Below, one piece after another: positions 1 to 7,073 of a stretch of DNA of 11,426 nucleotides. The first letter of the stretch is position 1; each line of letters starts with the position of its first letter. The notes under the pieces are model-generated. The model was not told the DNA's origin. It searched no databases and saw nothing but the letters and a program-made list of their open reading frames with translations. The position numbers and the translations under genes are program-made. The DNA comes from Flavobacteriaceae bacterium TMED179 (GTDB lineage Bacteria > Bacteroidota > Bacteroidia > Flavobacteriales > Flavobacteriaceae). The stretch is taken from the NCBI GenBank assembly GCA_002169865.1, contig NHIC01000005.1, forward strand, positions 54,852-66,277. Direction: 5' to 3'.

Positions 1-2
1 TA

Positions 3-359
3 GAAACAGATCAAATATTATGGAATTTACCTGCTTTAGAAATGAATTGGGAAAGTCAGATTAAATGGAAAGATCGATTGCTTTTTTCTTTAAACGGGAA
101 CTTATGGGGAGATAGAAAATCAGCATTCCGCCCCATTTTTTTAAAGCAGGATTTAAATAGCGCTCAAATAACTTCAGAAAATCTTCCTCTTTTTATTAGA
201 ACAACTGCCCACATAACTTACAAAATTACAGATCAGTTTGATATATTCATAAAAGGAAGGTTTAATACCCAAGGTATTCACGGAAGATGGGCATATTACC
301 CAGAGCCTGATTTGCTTTTAATTGGAGGAATTACATATAAGTTTGATTTTCAAATTTAG
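3..359 (+). CDS. C-terminal end of an outer-membrane beta-barrel protein, probably a TonB-dependent receptor (5' end outside window)
   Basis: The reading frame is open from the window edge (codons begin at base 3) to the TAG at 357-359, so only the last 118 residues are seen. The internal ATG at 42 is not a credible start because the frame continues upstream. The piece shows alternating polar/hydrophobic strand-like segments, a turn-rich tract near the end (YYPEPDLLLIGGITYKF) and a final FDFQI. This resembles the last two strands of TonB-dependent receptors, which usually carry a Y-P-G-R-x-(F/L)-x-x-G-x-x-x-x-F pattern and end in an aromatic-rich strand for recognition by the Bam machinery. 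Such proteins import large or scarce substrates across the outer membrane using energy from TonB-ExbBD. The plug domain and substrate-specific loops lie outside the window, so substrate cannot be inferred. It could instead be another large barrel protein. A promoter-like element follows, so the next gene is probably separately transcribed. Confidence 0.6.
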   Translation, partial: ETDQILWNLPALEMNWESQIKWKDRLLFSLNGNLWGDRKSAFRPIFLKQDLNSAQITSENLPLFIRTTAHITYKITDQFDIFIKGRFNTQGIHGRWAYYPEPDLLLIGGITYKFDFQI

Positions 360-412
360 AATAATCATATTTCAAAACTTTAATAATTTTATGGAAGCCG
401 TCTTGTTTTTAT

Positions 413-420
413 TACATTTG
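413..420 (+). promoter_or_regulatory. Bacteroidota-type -7 promoter element for the amidohydrolase gene
   Basis: TACATTTG fits the Bacteroidota housekeeping -7 consensus TAnnTTTG exactly. It lies 33 bp before the ATG at 454, giving an expected leader of roughly 25-30 nt. No TTG (-33 element) is present at the usual 17-23 bp spacing, so the upstream half is weak. The call rests on the consensus match and on its position in a gene-free A/T-rich gap. Confidence 0.55.
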
Positions 421-453
421 CACAAAAATTTTTAAATACTCATTTTAAATTAC

Positions 454-2091
454 ATGAATAAATTAATTAATCTAAAAATTTTTTTATCGGTATTAATTTT
501 ATTTAATTCTTGTCAAAGTAAAGTTGATCTTATTGTTCACAATGCTACTGTATATTCGTTGGGTGAGTCTGTTGAAAAAACCACTGCCTTTGTGGTAAAA
601 GACGGAAAGTTTGTTGATGTAGGAGGTGAAGATTTAATCGGTAAATATAGTGCTAAAAAAGTTTTAGATCTACAAAAGCTCCCTGTCTACCCAGGTTTTA
701 TTGATTCTCATTGCCATTTCATGAAATTAGGGTTAAGTCTCCAACAAGTTGATCTAAGAGGAACAAGAAGTTTCGAGGAAGTAATCAATCGTGTTCAAGA
801 TTTTGAAAAAAATAAAGAATATAAATTCATAATGGGTCGCGGTTGGGACCAAAATGATTGGGAAGATAAATCTTTACCAAACAAAATTAAATTAGACTCA
901 TTATATCCAGACATCCCAGTTGCTCTAAGACGTATTGATGGCCATGCTCTATTGGTTAACCAAAAAGCACTCGACCTTGCTGGAATTACAAATACAACAA
1001 CAGTGAAAGGTGGAACAATAATTAAAGATAAAGATAGTCTTACTGGTATTTTAGTAGATGCACCAATGTCTCTTGTAACATCAATTTTACCTAAGCCTAC
1101 TATTAAAGAAAAAACTAAAGCTTTAAAAGATGCTGAAAAAATCGCTTTTGAAAATGGTCTTACAACTGTATCTATTGCTGGAATTGACAAAGATGATATT
1201 TATCTAATTGATAGCCTCCAAAAAAGAGGTGAATTAGATATCCGTATATATGCAATGATCTCTAATAATAAAGAAAATATGGATCATTTTTTATCAATTG
1301 GCCCAATCAAAACAGAAAAGTTAAATGTTCGCTCTTTCAAGGTTTATGCTGATGGCGCTTTAGGTTCTCGTGGAGCAGCACTAAAAAAACCATATTCAGA
1401 TTTAAAATCTCATAAAGGAGAATTTATTACACCAAAAGATTCTCTTGAAAAATTAGCTTATATGCTCGCCACAACTCCTTTTCAAATGAATACTCATGCA
1501 ATTGGAGATGATGCAAATCGAACCATTTTAGAAGCATACAACAAAGCATTAATATTTTCTAATGATCCAAGATGGAGGATTGAGCATGCCCAAATAATTG
1601 ATACAGCAGACATTGCTCTTTTTAATCGAAAAATTATTCCTTCAGTTCAGCCTACCCACGCTACAAGCGACATGTATTGGGCTGAAGAACGACTGGGTTT
1701 AAATCGACTTAAAGGAGCATATGCCTATAAATCACTGTTAGAAATGTCAGGACGTATTTCGTTAGGTACTGATTTTCCTGTGGAAGAGGTTAGTCCAATA
1801 TCAACTTTTTTTTCTGCAGTTGCACGTCAAGATAAGGACTTATATCCTGAAGGCGGCTTTTTATCTGAAAATAAGCTTTCAAGAATTGAAGCATTAACTG
1901 GAATGACAGAATGGGGAGCTTATGCGAATTTCGAAGAAAATCAGAAAGGAACTATTGAAGTTGGCAAAGTAGCAGATTTCGTTATATTAGACCGAGATAT
2001 TATTTTGGAAAAAGAAAGCAACATTTTAAAAACAAGAATAGTTGCCACTTTGCTTGACGGCAATATTGTCTTTAGCAACAGGATTAATTAA
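454..2091 (+). CDS. Lipoprotein amidohydrolase, YtcJ-like (Amidohydrolase_3) family
   Basis: A 545-aa metal-dependent hydrolase of the amidohydrolase superfamily. Residues 1-19 form a short lipoprotein signal peptide (K at 3 and 8, hydrophobic core) ending in the lipobox LFNSC, with C20 as the lipidated residue. Asp is absent at +2. Metal-site motifs are all visible: H86-x-H88 in the GFIDSHCHF strand, K296 in SFKVYADGALGSRGA (probable carbamylated lysine bridging two metals), H348 in NTHAIGD, H378 in RIEHAQ and D440 in SLGTDFPVEE. The C-terminal KGTIEVGKVADFVILD segment closes the small beta-sandwich domain typical of the family. Length matches the family. Members hydrolyse amide or related C-N bonds, but specificities vary widely and cannot be read from sequence. 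The signal peptide places this one in the periplasm or on the outer membrane rather than in the cytoplasm. The start is fixed by the signal peptide and by the -7 element at 413-420. Confidence 0.88.
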   Translation: MNKLINLKIFLSVLILFNSCQSKVDLIVHNATVYSLGESVEKTTAFVVKDGKFVDVGGEDLIGKYSAKKVLDLQKLPVYPGFIDSHCHFMKLGLSLQQVDLRGTRSFEEVINRVQDFEKNKEYKFIMGRGWDQNDWEDKSLPNKIKLDSLYPDIPVALRRIDGHALLVNQKALDLAGITNTTTVKGGTIIKDKDSLTGILVDAPMSLVTSILPKPTIKEKTKALKDAEKIAFENGLTTVSIAGIDKDDIYLIDSLQKRGELDIRIYAMISNNKENMDHFLSIGPIKTEKLNVRSFKVYADGALGSRGAALKKPYSDLKSHKGEFITPKDSLEKLAYMLATTPFQMNTHAIGDDANRTILEAYNKALIFSNDPRWRIEHAQIIDTADIALFNRKIIPSVQPTHATSDMYWAEERLGLNRLKGAYAYKSLLEMSGRISLGTDFPVEEVSPISTFFSAVARQDKDLYPEGGFLSENKLSRIEALTGMTEWGAYANFEENQKGTIEVGKVADFVILDRDIILEKESNILKTRIVATLLDGNIVFSNRIN

Positions 2092-2213
2092 AATTATTTA
2101 CATTTTTACCTTTAAATTATTTTTATACTAAATTTATATTACTATAATCCATTTTTTAATTAATATTTTAAATTAAAAATATAGAATAAGTTAATATTAG
2201 TTATTTATTATTA

Positions 2214-2221
2214 TACTTTTG
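2214..2221 (+). promoter_or_regulatory. -7 promoter element for asnB, very close to the start codon
   Basis: TACTTTTG matches TAnnTTTG exactly and ends only 15 bp before the asnB ATG at 2237. Transcription would start at about 2225-2228, giving a leader of only about 10 nt. At the -33 position there is only TTA (2191-2193, 20 bp spacing) instead of TTG. Because the element overlaps the alternative TTG codon at 2219, a protein start there could not be transcribed from this promoter. Confidence 0.55.
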
Positions 2222-2236
2222 CATAAACCTTTTATT

Positions 2237-3907
2237 ATGTGTGGTATACTGTGTGCCTTTGATTTAAAAGAAAGTAGGGAAGTTATTCGTCCTCAAGTTT
2301 TAGAAATGTCAAAAAAACTTAGACATAGGGGGCCTGATTGGAGTGGAATTTATGACACTCCTAAAGCAATTTTATCACATGAGCGTTTAGCAATTGTTGA
2401 TCCAACATCAGGAAAACAACCATTAATTAGTCCATCCAAAAAACTTATACTAGCTGCAAATGGAGAGATATATAATCATCGTGATCTTCGTCTTGAATGC
2501 GAATCTAGTTACACTTTTAAAACACAATCTGATTGTGAGGTAATATTAGCTATGTATGAAAAATACGGAAAGAATTTTGTAAAAAAATTAAATGGAATTT
2601 TTGCTTTTGCTATTTATGACCAAGATAAAGATGAATATTTTATAGCACGAGATCACATAGGAATTATTCCTTTATATATGGGATGGGATAATAAGGGAAC
2701 ATTTTATGTAGCTTCAGAATTAAAGGCATTAGAAGGAGTATGTTCTAAAATTAAGCTCTTTCCGCCAGGAAACTATATTTACAGTAAAGATTCACAACCT
2801 ATTAAATGGTATGAAACGGAATGGACTTCTTATGAATCAGTTAAAGATAATTCAACATCTATTGAAGATTTACACGATGCATTATCTAACGCTGTTTATC
2901 GTCAATTGATGAGTGATGTCCCTTATGGTGTTTTACTTTCAGGAGGACTAGACTCATCTATTACCTCAGCTTTAGCAAAAAAATTTGCATCTAGACGAGT
3001 TGAAACAGATGATGTTCAAGCTGCGTGGTGGCCTCAACTGCATTCATTCTCTGTTGGCTTAGAAGGATCTCCAGATTTAGCTGCAGCAAAAGAAGTGGCT
3101 AAACATATTGGAACAGTTCATCACGAAGTTAAATTTACTATTCAAGAAGGTTTGGACGCTATCCGTGAAGTGATATACCATCTCGAAACATACGACATAA
3201 CGACAATTCGAGCCTCTACTCCTATGTACTTAATGGCTCGTGCTATAAAGTCACTAGGAATTAAAATGGTCTTATCTGGAGAAGGAGCAGACGAGCTTTT
3301 TGGTGGTTATCTTTATTTCCATAAAGCACCCAATGCTAAAGAATTTCATGAAGAGACCGTTAGAAAACTTGATAAGTTGCACCAATATGATTGTTTAAGA
3401 GCAAACAAGTCACTTGCAGCATGGGGTATTGAAGGACGTGTACCTTTCTTAGATAAAGAGTTTATAGAGACTGCTATGCGTCTAAATCCGAAAGATAAAA
3501 TGATAACAGAGGGCCGAATGGAGAAGTGGATTTTGAGAAAAGCTTTTGAAGATTATTTACCCGATAGTGTTACTTGGCGTCAAAAAGAACAATTTTCTGA
3601 TGGAGTTGGATATAGCTGGATAGATAATTTAAAAGAACTCGTAAATACTCAGGTATCTGATAAGCAAATGAAAAATGCACATTATCATTTTCCAATACAA
3701 CCGCCTCAAAATAAAGAAGAGTTTTATTATCGCTCCATTTTTGAATCATATTTTCCTAGTAAAGCTGCCGCTTTAAGTGTTCCTTCAGTACCATCAGTTG
3801 CTTGTAGTACTCCAATAGCATTAGCCTGGGATAAGGCATTTCAAAATCAAAACGATCCTAGCGGAAGAGCCGTTGCAAAGGTGCATGAAAAAAGCTATGA
3901 TGATTAG
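2237..3907 (+). CDS. asnB: Asparagine synthetase B, glutamine-hydrolysing
   Basis: A 556-aa cytosolic enzyme making asparagine from aspartate, ATP and glutamine. The start at 2237 is chosen because the N-terminal nucleophile hydrolase domain needs Cys directly after Met (MCGI); the in-frame TTG at 2219 would bury it. Glutaminase motifs follow in order: C2, LRHRGPD (residues 28-34), NGEIYNH (75-81) and SDCE (98-101). The synthetase domain carries the ATP-pyrophosphatase P-loop SGGLDSS at 235-241 and, further on, the SGEGADELFGGY motif that contributes to aspartyl-AMP formation. The C-terminal stretch PSVACSTPIALAWDKAF...DPSGRAV is typical of bacterial AsnB, and the length is close to that of E. 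coli AsnB (554 aa). All catalytic residues look intact. It is flanked by its own -7 element and a terminator, so it is probably monocistronic. Confidence 0.96.
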   Translation: MCGILCAFDLKESREVIRPQVLEMSKKLRHRGPDWSGIYDTPKAILSHERLAIVDPTSGKQPLISPSKKLILAANGEIYNHRDLRLECESSYTFKTQSDCEVILAMYEKYGKNFVKKLNGIFAFAIYDQDKDEYFIARDHIGIIPLYMGWDNKGTFYVASELKALEGVCSKIKLFPPGNYIYSKDSQPIKWYETEWTSYESVKDNSTSIEDLHDALSNAVYRQLMSDVPYGVLLSGGLDSSITSALAKKFASRRVETDDVQAAWWPQLHSFSVGLEGSPDLAAAKEVAKHIGTVHHEVKFTIQEGLDAIREVIYHLETYDITTIRASTPMYLMARAIKSLGIKMVLSGEGADELFGGYLYFHKAPNAKEFHEETVRKLDKLHQYDCLRANKSLAAWGIEGRVPFLDKEFIETAMRLNPKDKMITEGRMEKWILRKAFEDYLPDSVTWRQKEQFSDGVGYSWIDNLKELVNTQVSDKQMKNAHYHFPIQPPQNKEEFYYRSIFESYFPSKAAALSVPSVPSVACSTPIALAWDKAFQNQNDPSGRAVAKVHEKSYDD

Positions 3908-3915
3908 CTTTTTTT
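3888..3915 (+). terminator. Intrinsic terminator overlapping the asnB stop codon
   Basis: A perfect 10-bp stem, AAAAAAGCTA (3888-3897) with TAGCTTTTTT (3905-3914), encloses the 7-nt loop TGATGAT, and a T-tract of seven runs from 3909 to 3915. The hairpin contains the last asnB codons and the stop codon TAG at 3905-3907. Only the central GCTA/TAGC pairs are partly GC; the rest are A-T pairs that also supply the U-tract. The symmetric A/T tracts mean it would look similar on the other strand. It would isolate asnB from gyrB. Confidence 0.72.
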
Positions 3916-3945
3916 CAAAAAATTCAACTTAAAAAATAACTTCTT

Positions 3946-3984
3946 TTAAACACATTTGTGTTGATAACTTCCCCAATATTCACA
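3946..3984. promoter_or_regulatory. Cluster of three DnaA-box-like nonamers upstream of gyrB
   Basis: Three 9-mers differ from TTATNCACA at one position each: TTAAACACA on plus at 3946-3954, TTATCAACA on minus at 3959-3967, and ATATTCACA on plus at 3976-3984. The first two are overlapped by an inverted repeat, AACACA-TT-TGTGTT, at 3949-3962. A CCCC (3971-3974) / GGGG (3985-3988) pair brackets the third box and stands out in AT-rich DNA. The sequences are observed; a role as an origin element or a DnaA-regulated gyrB control region is inference. dnaA itself is not in the window. Confidence 0.3.
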
Positions 3985-3997
3985 GGGGTTTAGGGCA

Positions 3998-4015
3998 TAT
4001 TTAACATGTTAAATA
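3998..4015. repeat. Perfect 18-bp palindrome, candidate operator of gyrB
   Basis: TATTTAACATGTTAAATA reads identically on both strands and ends 2 bp before the gyrB -7 element (4018-4025). It therefore occupies the spacer between the -33 and -7 regions, a typical site for a dimeric repressor. The neighbouring pairs (3997/4016, 3996/4017) do not match, so the arms are exactly 9 bp. In AT-rich DNA such a palindrome can occur by chance, so only its position makes it a candidate operator. Confidence 0.4.
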
Positions 4016-4017
4016 AT

Positions 4018-4025
4018 TATATTTG
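4018..4025 (+). promoter_or_regulatory. -7 promoter element for gyrB (and probably mdh)
   Basis: TATATTTG fits TAnnTTTG exactly and lies 37 bp before the gyrB ATG at 4063, predicting a leader of roughly 30 nt. No TTG occurs at the expected -33 spacing; the nearest similar sequence is TTTAG at 3989-3993, 24 bp upstream. A transcript from here would begin at about 4030, making the GTG at 4033 an implausible start codon. Confidence 0.55.
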
Positions 4026-4062
4026 TTAGTCTGTGGTTTTGCGGGCAAAAATTAGATTAATT

Positions 4063-6003
4063 ATGAGCGAAGAAAACCAAAAAAAACAATATTCTGCAGA
4101 TAGTATACAAGCCCTTGAAGGAATGGAGCATGTCAGAATGCGCCCTTCCATGTACATCGGTGATGTAGGCTCTCGGGGACTTCATCACCTGGTCTATGAA
4201 GTTGTTGATAATTCAATTGACGAAGCATTGGCGGGATATTGTGACAAAATTACAGTTACCATTAATGAAGATAATTCGATTACTACAAAAGATAACGGTC
4301 GGGGCATACCTATTGGAATTCATAAAAAGGAGGGTGTTTCGGCACTTGAGGTAGTTATGACTAAGATTGGTGCTGGAGGAAAGTTCGATAAAGATTCTTA
4401 CAAAGTCTCAGGAGGCCTTCATGGTGTCGGTGTTTCTTGTGTAAATGCATTATCTGAGAGTTTGGTTGCAAATGTTTACCGTGACGGAAAAATTTGGCAA
4501 CAGGAATATGAAAGGGGAAAAGTTAAAGCTCCAGTATCTGCTATTGGTGAAACAAATGAAACAGGTACTGAAGTTACTTTTAAACCTGATCCTGAAATTT
4601 TTAATCAAATTTTAGAATATGACTATGATATTCTTTCGCTTAGAATGCGTGAACTTTCTTATTTGAATAAAGGAATCAAAATAGAGATAAATGATAAAAG
4701 AAAAAAAGATGAAAAAGGTGAGTTTATTTCAGAAACTTTTCAATCTAAGGAGGGTTTAAAAGAATTTATTCACTTTCTTGACGAAAATCGTGAGGCTATT
4801 ATAGGAGATGTAATAGCAATGGAAGGAGAAAAAAACTCTGTTCCTGTGGAAGTAGCAATGATTTATAATACTTCGTTCTCTGAAAATTTACATTCTTATG
4901 TTAATAATATAAACACCCACGAAGGTGGTACTCATCTGTCTGGCTTTCGGAGAGGATTAACAACAACTTTAAAGAAATATGCTGATAGTTCAGGTTTGCT
5001 TGATAAGTTAAAGTTTGATATCGCGGGAGATGATTTTAGGGAAGGACTTACTGCAATTATTTCTGTGAAAGTTTCCGAGCCTCAGTTTGAAGGCCAAACT
5101 AAAACTAAACTAGGAAATCGAGATGTGACTTCAGCAGTCTCTCAGGCAGTCTCCGAAATGCTAGAAAATTATTTAGAAGAAAATCCAAATGATGCTAAAA
5201 CAATTGTTCAGAAAGTAATTTTAGCAGCCCAAGCCCGTCATGCTGCACGAAAGGCTAGAGAAATGATCCAAAGAAAAACTGTAATGAGTGGAGGCGGCCT
5301 TCCTGGAAAATTATCTGATTGTTCTGAACAAGACCCTAAATTATGTGAAGTTTTTCTTGTTGAGGGAGATTCTGCAGGTGGAACTGCTAAACAGGGTAGA
5401 GATAGAAATTTTCAAGCAATATTACCACTTCGAGGTAAGATTTTAAACGTTGAAAAAGCTATGCAACATAAGGTTTTTGAAAATGAAGAAATTAGAAATA
5501 TTTATACGGCTTTAGGTGTTACGATTGGTACTGAGGAGGATAGTAAAGCTTTAAACCTTGAGAAGTTACGTTATCACAAAATAGTGATTATGTGTGATGC
5601 AGATGTTGATGGAAGCCACATTTCAACTTTGATACTAACTTTCTTTTTCCGCTATATGAAAGAGCTAATAGAGTTTGGCCATATTTACATTGCTACTCCA
5701 CCGTTATATCTGGTAAAAAAGGGACAGAAGAAAGATTATGCTTGGAACGAAGACCAACGAGATTATTTATACAAGCAGTATGGAAGTGGTGCATCTATTC
5801 AAAGATATAAAGGACTTGGTGAAATGAATGCTAGCCAGCTATGGGATACTACAATGAACCCTGAAGAACGTACTTTGCGTAAAGTGATTATTGAGCCCGG
5901 TGGAGAAGCAGATAGAGTTTTTACAATGTTAATGGGTGATGAAGTTCCTCCAAGAAGAGATTTTATCGAGAAAAATGCTATTTACGCAAATATTGATGTG
6001 TAA
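4063..6003 (+). CDS. gyrB: DNA gyrase subunit B
   Basis: A 646-aa ATPase subunit that partners GyrA in the heterotetramer introducing negative supercoils. The start at ATG 4063 (MSEENQKK) is preferred to the in-frame GTG at 4033, which would add ten atypical residues next to the transcription start. The GHKL ATPase domain shows E46 (catalytic base, in YEVVDNSIDEA), N50, D77 in KDNGRGIP, the GGLHGVGVSCVNALS lid, R140 and T169, each four residues after the E. coli position. The transducer domain follows, with QTKTKLGN. The TOPRIM domain carries E434 in VEGDSAGG and D512/D514/D516 in CDADVDGSH. The C-terminal QRYKGLGEMN and QLWDTTM motifs favour GyrB over ParE. The length (about 645 aa) is that of the short form lacking the large insert of proteobacterial GyrB. 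mdh follows after 35 bp. Confidence 0.97.
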   Translation: MSEENQKKQYSADSIQALEGMEHVRMRPSMYIGDVGSRGLHHLVYEVVDNSIDEALAGYCDKITVTINEDNSITTKDNGRGIPIGIHKKEGVSALEVVMTKIGAGGKFDKDSYKVSGGLHGVGVSCVNALSESLVANVYRDGKIWQQEYERGKVKAPVSAIGETNETGTEVTFKPDPEIFNQILEYDYDILSLRMRELSYLNKGIKIEINDKRKKDEKGEFISETFQSKEGLKEFIHFLDENREAIIGDVIAMEGEKNSVPVEVAMIYNTSFSENLHSYVNNINTHEGGTHLSGFRRGLTTTLKKYADSSGLLDKLKFDIAGDDFREGLTAIISVKVSEPQFEGQTKTKLGNRDVTSAVSQAVSEMLENYLEENPNDAKTIVQKVILAAQARHAARKAREMIQRKTVMSGGGLPGKLSDCSEQDPKLCEVFLVEGDSAGGTAKQGRDRNFQAILPLRGKILNVEKAMQHKVFENEEIRNIYTALGVTIGTEEDSKALNLEKLRYHKIVIMCDADVDGSHISTLILTFFFRYMKELIEFGHIYIATPPLYLVKKGQKKDYAWNEDQRDYLYKQYGSGASIQRYKGLGEMNASQLWDTTMNPEERTLRKVIIEPGGEADRVFTMLMGDEVPPRRDFIEKNAIYANIDV

Positions 6004-6038
6004 TATTAAGTAAAACTAATTAATCTAAAATAACACAT

Positions 6039-6971
6039 ATGAAAGTTACCATTGTCGGGGCTGGTAATGTTGGTGCCTCTTGTGCGGAGTACATTGCACA
6101 AAAACAGATTGCAAGTAAAGTAATTCTTCTAGATATAAAAGAAGGATTTGCAGAAGGAAAAGCTTTAGACTTGTATCAAACTGCAACAACTTTAGGCTTC
6201 AATACTTCAATTACTGGAGTTACTAATGATTATTCAGCCACTTCAAAAAGTGATGTCGTAGTTATTACATCTGGAGTACCCCGAAAACCTGGGATGACTC
6301 GTGAAGAACTAATTGGTATTAATGCGGGTATAGTTCAAAAAGTTTCAGAAAGTATTTTAATTCATTCTCCCAATGCCATTATTGTAGTAGTATCAAATCC
6401 GATGGATACAATGACTTACTTGACTTTAAAATCGACAGGACTTTCTAAAAATAGAATAATTGGTATGGGTGGAGCCTTAGATAGCTCACGATTTAAAACT
6501 TATCTTTCATTGGCACTAGATAAGCCAGCTAATGATATTCAAGGGATCGTGATTGGTGGACATGGAGATACAACAATGATTCCATTAACTAGACTAGCTA
6601 GTTATAATGGTGGGCCTGTTTCACAATATCTCGATTCCAAAACTTTGGAAAAAGTGGTATCAGATACAATGGTTGGAGGTGCTACACTAACAAAACTCCT
6701 AGGAACCTCTGCATGGTATGCGCCTGGAGCTTCTGTAGCTTATTTAGTAGATAGTATTTTAAATGATTACAGAAGAATGATTCCATGTTCTGTCTTTTTA
6801 GAAGGTGAGTATGATTTGAAAGATATATGTATTGGGGTTCCTTGTATCATTGGCTCAAATGGAATCGAATCTATAGTAGACATTAAGTTAAATGAAAAAG
6901 AACATGCTTTATTAAAAGAAAGTGCTAAAAAAGTTAAATCTATGAATGAAGCCTTAAACAACATTCTGTAG
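6039..6971 (+). CDS. mdh: NAD-dependent malate dehydrogenase (LDH-like type)
   Basis: A 310-aa cytosolic enzyme of the lactate/malate dehydrogenase family that interconverts malate and oxaloacetate in the TCA cycle. The Rossmann motif G7-x-G9-x-x-G12 opens the protein, and D32 at the end of the second strand indicates NAD rather than NADP. Substrate-binding R82 and R88 lie in the mobile-loop segment RKPGMTR; an R at the first loop position, instead of the Q typical of lactate dehydrogenase, supports malate. N120 (SNPMD), R151 and the catalytic H175 in GGHGD complete the active site. It belongs to the LDH-like MDH branch seen in Bacteroidota and Chlorobi, not the E. coli type. No promoter element or terminator is visible in the 35-bp gap after gyrB, so the two genes are probably cotranscribed. 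Confidence 0.95.
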   Translation: MKVTIVGAGNVGASCAEYIAQKQIASKVILLDIKEGFAEGKALDLYQTATTLGFNTSITGVTNDYSATSKSDVVVITSGVPRKPGMTREELIGINAGIVQKVSESILIHSPNAIIVVVSNPMDTMTYLTLKSTGLSKNRIIGMGGALDSSRFKTYLSLALDKPANDIQGIVIGGHGDTTMIPLTRLASYNGGPVSQYLDSKTLEKVVSDTMVGGATLTKLLGTSAWYAPGASVAYLVDSILNDYRRMIPCSVFLEGEYDLKDICIGVPCIIGSNGIESIVDIKLNEKEHALLKESAKKVKSMNEALNNIL

Positions 6972-7009
6972 CAAAACATTTCAGTATCAATCTTTATTCC
7001 ATATAAGAG

Positions 7010-7040
7010 TTGTCAATTATTAGGTTTAATACTATATTTG
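7010..7040 (+). promoter_or_regulatory. Complete Bacteroidota-type promoter for secDF
   Basis: TTG at 7010-7012, a 20-bp spacer and TATATTTG at 7033-7040 match both the -33 TTG and -7 TAnnTTTG elements with ideal spacing. This is the only promoter in the window with both halves. Transcription would begin at about 7045, leaving a leader of around 28 nt before the ATG at 7074. There is no Shine-Dalgarno sequence; the leader ends in an A/T run (TTTTTTTAAAAA), as is common in this phylum. Confidence 0.7.
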
Positions 7041-7073
7041 CTCGCCTTGATTGAGCTTTAATTTTTTTAAAAA

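Noticed and set aside
795..1190. Open minus-strand frame of 131 codons inside the amidohydrolase gene
   Set aside because: It lies antisense to a gene with complete catalytic motifs, shows no recognisable domain, and has no promoter or start context.
2153..2179. Inverted repeat TTTTTAATT / AATTAAAAA with a 9-nt spacer as an amidohydrolase terminator
   Set aside because: The stem is entirely A-T, lacks a following T-tract and sits in near-pure A/T sequence, where such repeats arise by chance.
3777..3800. Short repeat coding for SVPSVPSV near the asnB C-terminus
   Set aside because: The P-S-V-A-C-S region is normal for bacterial AsnB and the repetition is two units at most.
4033..4062. GTG at 4033 as the gyrB start
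   Set aside because: It would add ten residues not typical of GyrB and lies only 8 bp beyond the -7 element, at or just after the expected transcription start.
6767..6979. Minus-strand open frame over the mdh 3' end
   Set aside because: It is a shadow of the conserved Mdh C-terminus, with no independent support.
7040..7056. GCTC...GAGC hairpin followed by a T-rich run before secDF
   Set aside because: The stem has only 4 bp and lies within the predicted secDF leader, where a terminator would silence the gene. Attenuation is possible but unsupported.
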